Assembly (NCBI GenBank): GCA_005882315.1
Contig: VBAR01000001.1
Coordinates: forward strand, 259,736-323,735
Reading direction: 5' to 3'
DNA from: Bacteroidota bacterium
Lineage (GTDB): Bacteria; Bacteroidota; Bacteroidia; Chitinophagales; Chitinophagaceae
DNA length: 64,000 nucleotides
The notes below the pieces were generated by a model. It made no database searches, was not told the origin of the DNA, and saw nothing but the letters and a program-made list of their open reading frames with translations. Both the position numbers and the translations under genes were made by a program. Positions 30,366 through 38,722 of this stretch are shown in pieces (the stretch's first letter is position 1; each line of letters starts with the position of its first letter).

Positions 30366-30818
30366 AGTCGGAACTCTTTTATTTTAATAACAGCAACGAA
30401 TGAGAATAAAATTTTCTCATCCTTACCGGTTATGAAATGAATAAATTTATTTGTAGGTGAACTGCTGCGAAATGTCGCAGTGTTTTGCAAAATACTCTCA
30501 GTAAAAGAGTGAACAGTTAAATTGGGCATAGCAAGCATTAAGCAGTTTGAACAATCGTAGTATCCGGTTTCGTCTTTGCTTAACCGGGGCAGCAACTACA
30601 TAGCGCTAAGTTGTTCCTTTCATCTAAGAAAACTATCCTGAAGCATCCTGACAGAAGGTACTAATTTTCATGATTGTTATCAAATAAGTTTTAGCATTGT
30701 TTCGATTGCATACTCCTGACTAAATAACCACCTAAGTTTGCAAGAATCCGCATGAACATGCTTTTATCAGCAGCTAATTTTTCAGGGAGTATGAGTAATG
30801 GAAGCAATATAGGGTTTT
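30366..30818. other. 453-bp intergenic region between rhamnose cluster and FAS1/SusCD operon
   Basis: It holds the predicted FAS1-operon promoter (30606-30650), the FAS1-A leader (30366-30600), and an inverted repeat near the lactate dehydrogenase end: CATACTCCTGA at 30709-30719 and TCAGGGAGTATG at 30782-30793. A small stem CCGGTT/AACCGG lies at 30564-30587. I see no gene with convincing coding features and no clear T-tailed terminator for the rhamnose cluster. Confidence 0.6.
30606..30650 (-). promoter_or_regulatory. CAGGAT direct repeat upstream of FAS1/SusCD operon
   Basis: Minus strand: CAGGAT-GCTT-CAGGAT (30635-30650) followed after 21 nt by CAACTTAG (30606-30613), a weak match to TAnnTTTG. 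The spacing equals that at the other two copies (20-21 nt), which is the main reason to call it. The FAS1-A start codon is 241 nt downstream of this element. Confidence 0.5.
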
Positions 30819-31964
30819 CTAAATAAGATGCTTGTAGAACTCCGTCGTTTTTGAGCAACATACCTGCTCCATTACTTGTTGCAACTGGGTTTTTAAAATC
30901 GAAATGGTATGGTTTCCTCCATCATTTCCCAACGCCGAAACGCCGTACATGAATGTGCGGCCCATAAAAGTAAAATCGGCTCCGCTTGCCATTGCCCTCG
31001 CTACATCTGGTCCCGAACGCAAGCCGCTATCAATCATGATCTTCATTTTCCCTTTGTATTTGTCTACTATCGGTGCTAAAGATTTGATGGAAGATTGACC
31101 AGCGTCAAGTTGCCTGCCTCCATGATTGGAAACAATAATTCCGTCAAGTCCCAGGCGCATCGCCATCTCTGCATCTTCAGATGAAGCAACCCCCTTTAAA
31201 ACAAGCTTTCCCTTCCACATATCCCGGATAGGTGCGATCTTTTCTTCATTCAATCTGCCAGAAAAAGTTTTATTCATATATGCGCCGAGCTGTTTCATAT
31301 TCAGGCCTTTTGGCATATAAGGTTTCATATTTGCAAAGGCAGGTTGTCCGTGGATCAATGTTCTTAAAGCCCATTCAGGTTTGCCCATTATTTGAATAAT
31401 GTTTCGCAGCGTCATTCTTGGTGGCATTGCCAAACCATTTCTTATATCACGGGGGCGGTAACCAAAAGTTGGCACATCACAAAGAATAACAAGAACGGGA
31501 CAATCTGCAGCCGCAGCTCTTTTAATAATACTATCCCTGATCTCATTTTCAGCAGGATGATAAAGCTGAAACCATGCACGGCCCTCAGTCAATTCACTTA
31601 CTCTTTCAATACTCGAAGTAGTAACAGTGCTTAATATAAAAGGGATATTATGAGTAAATGCAGCTTTCGCAAGAATTTCAGGGGCATTGGGCCACATGAG
31701 ACCCTGCAAGCCAACAGGCGCAATACCAAACGGTGCATCATAGACATGTCCAAACAATTCAGTCTTCATATCTGAACCTGTATGTTTAGTCAGGTAATAA
31801 GGCTGCAGTTCTACTTGTCTTAAATCGGCTGTGTTTTTATGCAGGTTTACATCTTCATTGCAACCGCCATCCAAGTATTCAAAAGCAAATTTTGGAATTT
31901 GCTTCTTTGCTTTTTTAATCAAGTCATCTATTCCGGGATAAGCTGTATTATACTGCCATTTCAT
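30819..31964 (-). CDS. lldD: FMN-dependent L-lactate dehydrogenase (alpha-hydroxy-acid oxidase family)
   Basis: A 381-residue (beta/alpha)8 flavoenzyme oxidising L-lactate to pyruvate. Family residues are visible: Tyr135 in FQLYHP, Lys257 in VLKGV, the catalytic His281 and Arg284 in SNHGGRQLD, and the FMN phosphate site around DSGLRSG (312-318) and MGRTFMYG. There is no signal peptide. It is encoded 34 nt after the rhamnulokinase gene. Because rhamnose catabolism here would yield L-lactaldehyde and then L-lactate, it probably completes the route to pyruvate. Another 2-hydroxyacid substrate cannot be excluded from sequence alone. Confidence 0.85.
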   Translation of the reverse strand: MKWQYNTAYPGIDDLIKKAKKQIPKFAFEYLDGGCNEDVNLHKNTADLRQVELQPYYLTKHTGSDMKTELFGHVYDAPFGIAPVGLQGLMWPNAPEILAKAAFTHNIPFILSTVTTSSIERVSELTEGRAWFQLYHPAENEIRDSIIKRAAAADCPVLVILCDVPTFGYRPRDIRNGLAMPPRMTLRNIIQIMGKPEWALRTLIHGQPAFANMKPYMPKGLNMKQLGAYMNKTFSGRLNEEKIAPIRDMWKGKLVLKGVASSEDAEMAMRLGLDGIIVSNHGGRQLDAGQSSIKSLAPIVDKYKGKMKIMIDSGLRSGPDVARAMASGADFTFMGRTFMYGVSALGNDGGNHTISILKTQLQQVMEQVCCSKTTEFYKHLI

Positions 31965-31998
31965 CTGAAATATTTTTATAGAAGGGGTTAGCTATGAT

Positions 31999-33381
31999 CT
32001 AAATTGTTGTGTTGTGTGCAACAGAATATAGTTTCAGGTCAATGATATCTGAAGGAAGTTGCTTATTATTCCAATGCGGATGAACAGCCATTGCTGCACC
32101 CAGCGCCGATGCCTGCGGAACGGATGCTGCATAAACTTCTATATCCGGAAAAGCTTCAGATAGTAAATGCATGTAAATAGGATTCTGACTGAAACCACCA
32201 TCTACAAAAATCCGTTTCACTGTGGTTCCTCTTAAAACAATATTCGTACTCCTCACCTGTTGTTCCATAATATCAGCGATCAACCGGTGGTATGCTTCTT
32301 CATAATTGCTGAAACTGTTTAAATCTCTTTTTTCAAATTTTGATTGGCTCACCATAGCGCTGTCTTTCACACTTTGTGAAGAAGCGGGTTTAATCTTAAA
32401 TTTTTTCAACAGATCAAGATCAGCTTTTACTTTTTTGTAATAACCTGTATCTGTTTTAAAATGTTCACCCAGTCTTTTTGTTTGCTGCTCGTGTTCATAC
32501 CCCGCAAATAATCTTGATGCTTTTACCGGGCTGCCATGATAAGAAAGATAACAAAGACAATCCTGGTGCAATTCGTAATCAGAAAGTAAACTGTGATTAA
32601 ACGGATTTAAACTGATACACCATGTTCCGGTTGATAATAAAATAAATGGTTCATTAAAAGATGATAAGTAAGGAATCAATGCTGCTGAACTATCATGCAG
32701 GCCTGCGCCAACAGAAATATCACCCGCAGCACCCGCCATTTCTGTACAATCCTTCAATGCAGGAAATTTCTCCTCCACTCCTTCTGATTTTGCCCAGCTA
32801 TGATATTTGTTGTGCTGAAAATGCCAGAGATTGGTATGACATCCAACACTTGTAATATCCGTATTCAATTCTCCGCAGATAACATAGCTGAGATACTGCG
32901 GCAAATGAAGTGCATATTTTATTTTTGCAAACTCACCAGGCTTTTCATACTTCAGGCGATAGAGTTGCATACCTGAGTTCAAATTACCCAGAACAGGTGA
33001 AGCTGTTTGTTTTGCAACTAAACTTTCACCACCATATTTTTTATAAAACTGTTGTTGTAATTCTTTGGAGTATGGTTTTAAATAGTTGTAGAGTGGTAGG
33101 ATTTGTTTTTCTTCCTTATCGAGATAAACAAAACTGGCACCATAACCGGAAAAATTAACAGCCTTAATTGTAAATCGTTTGTCTGAGCATATAGCATCAA
33201 AGGATTCTTTCAGCCATTTCGTTAGTTCTTCAACATTTTCGCAAGGATAATCATCTTCATCTTTTACTTCAGCAAATTGTTTGCTTTCCTCGAAAACGAT
33301 CTTATAATTCTCATCGAAGAGCAATAATTTTTTATTGGTCTTGCCGATGTCAAATATTAATATGACTGTTGTTGTTTGCAT
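31999..33381 (-). CDS. rhaB: FGGY-family sugar kinase, probable L-rhamnulokinase
   Basis: A 460-residue two-domain FGGY kinase. The N-terminal phosphate loop is ILIFDIGKTNKKLLLFDE, with a Gly-Asp-Ile-Gly-like ASNHD-superfamily fold; the second domain carries ILLSTGTWCISLNPF and the adenosine-site motif RIFVDGGFSQNPIYMHLL. FGGY enzymes cannot be told apart by eye, so L-fuculokinase is an alternative. The position between the rhamnose isomerase gene and the lactate dehydrogenase gene makes L-rhamnulose phosphorylation the likely reaction. Confidence 0.8.
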   Translation of the reverse strand: MQTTTVILIFDIGKTNKKLLLFDENYKIVFEESKQFAEVKDEDDYPCENVEELTKWLKESFDAICSDKRFTIKAVNFSGYGASFVYLDKEEKQILPLYNYLKPYSKELQQQFYKKYGGESLVAKQTASPVLGNLNSGMQLYRLKYEKPGEFAKIKYALHLPQYLSYVICGELNTDITSVGCHTNLWHFQHNKYHSWAKSEGVEEKFPALKDCTEMAGAAGDISVGAGLHDSSAALIPYLSSFNEPFILLSTGTWCISLNPFNHSLLSDYELHQDCLCYLSYHGSPVKASRLFAGYEHEQQTKRLGEHFKTDTGYYKKVKADLDLLKKFKIKPASSQSVKDSAMVSQSKFEKRDLNSFSNYEEAYHRLIADIMEQQVRSTNIVLRGTTVKRIFVDGGFSQNPIYMHLLSEAFPDIEVYAASVPQASALGAAMAVHPHWNNKQLPSDIIDLKLYSVAHNTTI

Positions 33382-33404
33382 TATTGTTGCCTACTTGCGA
33401 ATGC

Positions 33405-33479
33405 GATATTAAGATATTGTGATACTAGGATATTTTTTGCCTCTTAATCCATAATGCAATATCTCAATATCATAATATC
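33405..33479. repeat. Imperfect inverted repeat between rhaI and rhaB
   Basis: Two 20-nt arms, GATATTAAGATATTGTGATA (33405-33424) and the complement-type TATCTCAATATCATAATATC (33460-33479), pair with two mismatches around a ~35-nt loop. The arms themselves repeat the unit GATATT. It could form a hairpin in the rha transcript; it looks like a dispersed intergenic repeat, not a terminator, because no T-run follows. Confidence 0.55.
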
Positions 33480-33488
33480 CCAATTTCA

Positions 33489-34763
33489 TTATAACCCTGT
33501 TGCAATTGTTTTAGTTCCTCTTTCTTTAGTTAATTGTTCACGGATATTTTCTTCACGGTAGAATTGCAAAGGGTCGATTGCGCCGCCGCTTCTTAATCTT
33601 GCTTCGGCTGCTATGCTTCTTACATCGGTGCGGAATGTGTTTTGTAAAAGCTCCTGCGCTGCTACCACATCATTAGTATCCTGTGCAGCATTCAGTTTCT
33701 TTCTGTCAACTAACAAAGCATGTGCATAAGCAAGCATGATCGCATCTACAGACTGCAGCAGATCTTCCAGCGGGTCTTTTACATTATGTGATGCATCGAT
33801 CATCCAGCCCAGATCTTTTGCGTGGTTCATTTTATTGGCATCCATTCCTTCTACCAGTTCATTAAAGATCAAAAAGAGTTGATAAGGTTTTATACTGCCA
33901 ACAGTTAGATCATCATCACCGTATTTACTGTCGTTGAAATGGAAACCTGCGAGTTTGTTTTCCATTAATAATAATGAAACTATTTGTTCAATGTTTGCAT
34001 TTGGTAAATGATGCCCGAGGTCAACTAATGTATACGCTTTTGGCCCGAGTTTGTTTGCATATAATAATGATTGTCCCCAATCACCAACAGTCATCGAATA
34101 AAAATTAGGTTCAAATGCTTTATACTCTACAAATACTTTCCAGTCGGCCGGTAATGCTGCATATATTTCCTGTAAACTTTCTAATGTATTCTGAAATGCT
34201 TTTCTGAAATTTAACTGGCCAGGGAAACAACTTCCATCGCTTAGCCAAACAGTAAGTGCCTGCGAACCTAATTCAACACCATGTTTTATTACATCGATGT
34301 TATGATCAATTGCCTGCTTGCGAGTTGCTTTATTTACATTTTGTAGCGAACCGAATTTATAAGTTAGTTTCTGATCCGGCTGATCCTGGAATGTATTGGA
34401 ATTAACAGCATCAAATTTTAAATCCAGGTCAGCTGCTAATTTTTTTATAGCTGCATAATCTTTCGGAATATCCCATGGAATATGCAATGATATAGCGCCG
34501 CTTGATTGATTTAATGAATGAAGCAATCCAACATCCTCCATTTTCTGCTCGAGATTGCCGGGTTCACCGGGACCGGGAAAACGGCCGAAACGTGTGCCAC
34601 CTGTTCCTAATGCCCATGAAGGAATAGCAACCTGGAAATCGATGAGCTTTTTAATAATTGCTTCAACATTTTCAACTTCTGAATTTATAAATGCAAATCG
34701 TTGCTTATGTTTTGAAAGGTTTTTATCATTATGCTTCTCAACAAATTTTTTATCAATTCTCAT
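33489..34763 (-). CDS. rhaI: L-rhamnose isomerase, RhaI type
   Basis: A 424-residue TIM-barrel sugar isomerase related to the Pseudomonas stutzeri RhaI family rather than E. coli RhaA. Recognisable segments are PSWALGTGGTRFGRFPGPG near residue 50, the substrate and metal site residues in FVEYKAFEPNFYS (metal Glu), TLVDLGHHLPNANIEQIV (Asp and His) and AGFHFNDSKYGDDDL (metal Asp). It converts L-rhamnose to L-rhamnulose. It lies between rhaD and rhaB in the catabolic cluster. No signal peptide, as expected for a cytoplasmic enzyme. Confidence 0.9.
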   Translation of the reverse strand: MRIDKKFVEKHNDKNLSKHKQRFAFINSEVENVEAIIKKLIDFQVAIPSWALGTGGTRFGRFPGPGEPGNLEQKMEDVGLLHSLNQSSGAISLHIPWDIPKDYAAIKKLAADLDLKFDAVNSNTFQDQPDQKLTYKFGSLQNVNKATRKQAIDHNIDVIKHGVELGSQALTVWLSDGSCFPGQLNFRKAFQNTLESLQEIYAALPADWKVFVEYKAFEPNFYSMTVGDWGQSLLYANKLGPKAYTLVDLGHHLPNANIEQIVSLLLMENKLAGFHFNDSKYGDDDLTVGSIKPYQLFLIFNELVEGMDANKMNHAKDLGWMIDASHNVKDPLEDLLQSVDAIMLAYAHALLVDRKKLNAAQDTNDVVAAQELLQNTFRTDVRSIAAEARLRSGGAIDPLQFYREENIREQLTKERGTKTIATGL

Positions 34764-34889
34764 ATAGCTTTAAATAAATTATTTATTCAATATCCTAAGT
34801 TAATACTTTATAAACAGGGTAATAAATTCTTCATTAAGCATTGCAAATGCTGAATAGGCCGGCTTGTAAAAAGATGATAAAAATATTTA

Positions 34890-34942
34890 GGGCTAAAGCC
34901 CATTCGACATTTTATTCATCATCCCCAGTCTAAAGACTGGGG
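34890..34942. repeat. Half copy of palindromic repeat family A
   Basis: Left arm GGGCTAAAGCCC (34890-34901) and inner palindrome CCCCAGTCTAAAGACTGGGG (34923-34942) are present; the right arm is missing. The rhaD stop codon follows 13 bp beyond the inner palindrome. The element lies in the 191-bp gap between rhaD and rhaI. Confidence 0.8.
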
Positions 34943-34954
34943 CAGTTGAAATCT

Positions 34955-37108
34955 TTACCTATAAAATCCCATTGCAACACCGCCATCTACATTGAGTGCA
35001 TTACCGGTTGATTTATTAAGCAGTCCGCCAACAAAAGCAAAACATGCATTGGCAATATCTTCCGGTAGAATGATCTCGTTCAGTAATGTTCTTTTTGCAT
35101 AATATGCAGGTAACTCATCCACAGTTATACCGTAAGCTTTTGCACGACCCTCGGCCCAACCGCCTGCCCAGATATTCGAATCTGAGATCACGGCATCGGG
35201 ATTTACAGTATTCACTCTTATTTTATCGGCACCTAATTCAGCTGCCATTAAACGTGTAAGATGTGCCTGCGCTGCTTTTGCAGAACCATAACCGGGATTA
35301 TTCGGACCAGCGACAACCGCATTTTTAGAAACAATATTTACAATGTCGCCACCAAAACCCTGCTTGCGCATAACTTCAATTCCTTTTTTAGAAACCATGA
35401 ACTGACCTTTCACCAATATATCATATAAACGATCCCATTCTTCCAATGAATGATCAGCAATGGATTTGGAAATACTGATACCTGCATTGTTAATTACAAT
35501 ATCAACACCACCAAATGCAAGGCTTGTTTCATCAATCGCTTTATCAATACTTGCTGTATCTGTTACATTCAACAAAGTGCTGCTCACAGTATCTTTACCG
35601 TATTTTTGAATGAATTCTTCTTTCGCACTATCCAATCTTTCTTCATTGATATCATTGATAACAACACATGCTCCTTCTTCAGCAAATTTTTTAGCGATTG
35701 CTTTGCCAATGCCACCAGCGCTGCCTGTAATCAATGCTATTCGACCGCTTAGTGGTTTTGGTTTTGGCATACGCTGCAATTTCGCTTCTTCAAGTAACCA
35801 GTATTCAATATTGAAGGCTTCCTGTCTTGGTAATGATGTGTACTGAGAAACAGCTTCCGCACCACGCATTACATTGATAGCATTGGTATAAAATTCAGCT
35901 GCTACTCTCGCAGTCTGTTTGTCTTTTGCAAAAGTGAACATACCAACACCTGGATATAAGATCACCACCGGGTTTGCATCTCTTATTGCAGGACTGTTTG
36001 GATGCTTGCAGGTATTATAATAGTCTGCATACATTTTACGATATGCTTCAAACTGAGGTTGTAATTTTTCTTTAACTGCTTTTACGTCGCTGAGATCATC
36101 TTTCGGTGTAAGGTTAGCAACCAACGGAGAAATTTTTGTACGTAAAAAATGGTCAGGGCAACTTGTTCCTAACGGAGCCAGTTTTTCCAGGTCATTTGAA
36201 TTGATGTATTGTAAAACTCTGTCATCATCTGTAAAGTGGCCGATCATTTTTGTTTGTGATGAACAGAAACCTCTTAATACAGGAGCTAATGATGCAGCTT
36301 TAGCTAATCTTTCTGCCTTAGGAAGTGATTCAATTTTTTGTCCTCCGAATATTTCCCCTTTCTTTCCATAATTATCTTCGAGGTATTGAGCACAACGTTC
36401 AATCACTTCCAGTGTGTTGATATAACTTTCATAAGCTGTATCGCCCCATGTAAACAAACCATGAGAACCGAGCATGATGCCGCGGATGCCGGGATTTTCA
36501 TCAAGGCATTGCTTTAACTGCAAACCCAGATCGAAACCGGGTTTTTGCCAACCCACCCAGCCAATTGTTCCATTAAATAATTCCTGTGTAATTTTTTTAC
36601 CATCTTTTGCAGCAGCAATTGCGATCGCTGCATCCGGATGCAGGTGATCGATATGTTTGAATGGAAGAAAACCATGCAAAGGTGTATCAATAGACGGAGC
36701 TTTAGAGGCAAGATCATAGATGCAATGATTGAACAACTCTACCATTTCATCTTCATACTTAATACCACGATAAACATTTTTCAGGCTGCGAAGCCTGTCA
36801 ACATACAATGCCGCCAACCCGCTACGCTTCATTGTACCCAAGTCGCCACCGCTTCCTTTTACCCACATGATCTCCGTTTCTTTTCCCGTCAACGGATCTT
36901 TAGCTATTGCTTTGCAGGAAGTATTTCCACCTCCATAATTTGTTAAACGCAGATCGGCGCCCAATAAATTGGAACGATAAACTAATAAAGCTACTTCATC
37001 ACCCGCCAGTTCAGCTGCTTTAGCTTCATCCCAGAGGTAGCTTACATGTTTAAAACCCCCAACCCCTGAAGGGGGGTTATGAGGCTTATTTTTTACTTGT
37101 GTTTCCAT
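34955..37108 (-). CDS. rhaD: Bifunctional rhamnulose-1-phosphate aldolase / short-chain dehydrogenase
   Basis: A 717-residue fusion. Residues ~25-430 are a class II aldolase with the zinc-site segment FKHIDHLHPDA and the downstream GSHGLFTWGD; this half cleaves L-rhamnulose-1-phosphate to DHAP and L-lactaldehyde. Residues ~455-717 are a short-chain dehydrogenase with the Rossmann motif ALITGSAGGIGKAIAKKF, NNAG, and a YGSAK active-site motif. It is thought in this family to oxidise lactaldehyde to lactate. Residues 9-19 (HNPPSGVGG region) are encoded by a dispersed GC-rich palindrome (37050-37078), so the extreme N-terminus is repeat-derived. The conserved core begins at KHVSYLWDEAKA. Confidence 0.92.
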   Translation of the reverse strand: METQVKNKPHNPPSGVGGFKHVSYLWDEAKAAELAGDEVALLVYRSNLLGADLRLTNYGGGNTSCKAIAKDPLTGKETEIMWVKGSGGDLGTMKRSGLAALYVDRLRSLKNVYRGIKYEDEMVELFNHCIYDLASKAPSIDTPLHGFLPFKHIDHLHPDAAIAIAAAKDGKKITQELFNGTIGWVGWQKPGFDLGLQLKQCLDENPGIRGIMLGSHGLFTWGDTAYESYINTLEVIERCAQYLEDNYGKKGEIFGGQKIESLPKAERLAKAASLAPVLRGFCSSQTKMIGHFTDDDRVLQYINSNDLEKLAPLGTSCPDHFLRTKISPLVANLTPKDDLSDVKAVKEKLQPQFEAYRKMYADYYNTCKHPNSPAIRDANPVVILYPGVGMFTFAKDKQTARVAAEFYTNAINVMRGAEAVSQYTSLPRQEAFNIEYWLLEEAKLQRMPKPKPLSGRIALITGSAGGIGKAIAKKFAEEGACVVINDINEERLDSAKEEFIQKYGKDTVSSTLLNVTDTASIDKAIDETSLAFGGVDIVINNAGISISKSIADHSLEEWDRLYDILVKGQFMVSKKGIEVMRKQGFGGDIVNIVSKNAVVAGPNNPGYGSAKAAQAHLTRLMAAELGADKIRVNTVNPDAVISDSNIWAGGWAEGRAKAYGITVDELPAYYAKRTLLNEIILPEDIANACFAFVGGLLNKSTGNALNVDGGVAMGFYR
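37050..37078. repeat. GC-rich palindrome, repeat family B copy 1 (inside rhaD N-terminus)
   Basis: AAAACCCCC-AA-CCCCTGAAGGGGGG: the same unit, in inverted orientation, as the copy at 37147-37171. It supplies in-frame codons 11-20 of rhaD. A third copy is at 58997-59024. Confidence 0.8.
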
Positions 37109-37146
37109 AAATTATATTTAAAACATTTTGTATCCCCTTTGAATTC

Positions 37147-37171
37147 TCCCCTTTAGGGGCCGGGGGTTTTA
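37147..37171. repeat. GC-rich palindrome, repeat family B copy 2 (at rhaT stop codon)
   Basis: TCCCCTTTAGGGG-CC-GGGGGTTTTA. The TTA at its end is the complement of the rhaT stop codon, so the repeat begins exactly at the 3' end of rhaT. In the rhaT transcript the CCCCTAAAGGGG core could form a short hairpin just after the stop. Confidence 0.8.
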
Positions 37172-38245
37172 TTTTAAGGAATTACCGATACCTACAATTA
37201 CTACCGAAGCAATGATCGTGATGATACCAATAATTATGGTTAATGCTGTTTTCTTACTTACTCCCTTCCATTCTTTTGATAAAATGCCCCACATGTTTGC
37301 AACAAGAATAATGAACGACATATGCAGTATCCATGAGCTGGCGCCATTACCCATTTTACTTTCTCCCATACCATAAAAGAAGAACTGGAGAAACCAGGTA
37401 GTGCCGGCTAATGCACAAAGCATATAGTTTTTTATCAATGGTGATTTCTTATTGGTATAATCACCAAAAGATTTGTTGCGTGCATTTAAGATCATACACC
37501 AAATAAGATTAGTGGTAAGGCCACCCCAGAGTATGACCACAAAAATTACATTGTTACGGAATAAAAATTCTCCCTCACCTGGGTTAGCAGCTTTCCATGC
37601 CTCATTCGCCTGAACACCCATACTAGTACCGGCCTCAATACCGAAACTGAAACAGGCACTGAGTACACCGGATATGATCGCAAGTATCAATCCTTTTACA
37701 AGAAAGAACTCACCACCAGATCCATCTTTATGTGAATGTCCCAGGTCATCATCTTTCTTTTTACCGGCAATGCCACAAATAACGATCCCAACAATGCATA
37801 ATAATAAACCCAACATTACTAACTGGCCCCATGAATGACCAAACAGATCAGCAATGGTATCTTTTCCTTGTTTTGGATTGAAATAATAATAGATCGATGG
37901 AACCAATGCTCCAAAAACTGAGCATAACCCCAGAATGATCGAACTACCTAATGCCACACCGAGATAGCGAACACCCAAACCATAGGTCAGTCCGCCGATA
38001 CCCCAGAGCAAACCCATAATATAGGTTGAACCAAGAGTGGAAGAGGAAGACGATGTGATAATGTCCATGAAACCTGGAATGGTGAGATATGCTGCGAGTG
38101 GTGGTACGATCAGCCATGAGAATAATCCGCCTACGATCCAAAAACTTTCCCAGCTCCAGCCTTTTACTTGTTTATAGGGCATGTAAAAACTACCCGACGC
38201 AAATCCACCGATGAAGTGGAAAATGATTCCTAATATAGCCTGCAT
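37169..38245 (-). CDS. rhaT: L-rhamnose/proton symporter
   Basis: A 358-residue inner-membrane protein with about ten hydrophobic helices, matching the RhaT family in length and in segments such as FHFIGGFASGSFYMPYKQVKGWSWE at the N-terminus and GLTYGLGVRYLGVALGSSI in the first half. It brings L-rhamnose into the cytoplasm. A hydrophilic lysine/aspartate-rich loop (GKKKDDDLGHSHKDG) lies mid-protein. The gene is between rhaM and rhaD; 111 nt separate it from rhaM. Confidence 0.93.
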   Translation of the reverse strand: MQAILGIIFHFIGGFASGSFYMPYKQVKGWSWESFWIVGGLFSWLIVPPLAAYLTIPGFMDIITSSSSSTLGSTYIMGLLWGIGGLTYGLGVRYLGVALGSSIILGLCSVFGALVPSIYYYFNPKQGKDTIADLFGHSWGQLVMLGLLLCIVGIVICGIAGKKKDDDLGHSHKDGSGGEFFLVKGLILAIISGVLSACFSFGIEAGTSMGVQANEAWKAANPGEGEFLFRNNVIFVVILWGGLTTNLIWCMILNARNKSFGDYTNKKSPLIKNYMLCALAGTTWFLQFFFYGMGESKMGNGASSWILHMSFIILVANMWGILSKEWKGVSKKTALTIIIGIITIIASVVIVGIGNSLK

Positions 38246-38356
38246 TCGTTGATTGTTTTAGAATAAATCCTTCTAATTAATATAAAAGTAAAGTACCCGT
38301 TCAGCACCGCCGTCATGTGCTGTCATGTTTTCTGAAAGGGCTTTCAGGACTGGTTT

Positions 38357-38671
38357 TCAGGGCATGTAAAACACTTCTTCAAGAGGAACGGAAACAGGTG
38401 AATTGTCAGGGTTGCTTTCCATAATATCCTTCATATAGGCCCACCATTTTTTCATGAGGGGTAAATGGGGTAACTCATCCAGTTTTGCCTTATCAGCGAT
38501 CTTTAAAACGCCGAATAAAAAACCGGTTGGCTCATCCAGGAAAATTGAATATTCTTCAACACCTTTTTCTTTTAACAGGGCAGATAATTCGGGCCATATT
38601 TCATCATGCCTTTTTTTGTATTCGGCTTCCATACCCTTGAATAATTTCATTTTGAATGCTACCCTTTCCAT
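38357..38671 (-). CDS. rhaM: L-rhamnose mutarotase
   Basis: A ~104-residue dimeric alpha/beta-barrel protein interconverting alpha- and beta-L-rhamnose. Family features are MERVAFKMKLFKGMEAEYKKRHDEIWPEL with the catalytic-site His, YSIFLDEPTGFLFGVL, and WWAYMKDIMESNPDN near the C-terminus. The Met at 38671 matches the family N-terminus; a start at 38698 would add nine residues and lie upstream of the transcription start predicted from the CAAATGTA element (38696-38703). It is the first gene of the rhamnose cluster, divergent from the GntR regulator. Confidence 0.92.
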   Translation of the reverse strand: MERVAFKMKLFKGMEAEYKKRHDEIWPELSALLKEKGVEEYSIFLDEPTGFLFGVLKIADKAKLDELPHLPLMKKWWAYMKDIMESNPDNSPVSVPLEEVFYMP

Positions 38672-38695
38672 TGATAAAAATTTTGGATTGATATC

Positions 38696-38722
38696 CAAAT
38701 GTAATGGAATTGAGTTGTCAAA
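38696..38722 (-). promoter_or_regulatory. rhaM: Predicted rhaM promoter
   Basis: On the minus strand TACATTTG (38696-38703) is an exact match to TAnnTTTG, with TTTG 15 nt upstream (38719-38722), a spacing somewhat shorter than the usual. A start site near 38689 would fit the Met at 38671. It lies in the 148-bp divergent region shared with the GntR gene, where operator sites are expected. Confidence 0.4.

Noticed and set aside
30359-30595. Possible 78-codon gene in the FAS1 operon leader
   Set aside because: It has a TTG start, no recognisable domain, and overlaps the FAS1-A start; kept only as a remark on the leader.
33405-33479. Terminator between rhaI and rhaB
   Set aside because: The stem is AT-rich with a 35-nt loop and no T-tail.
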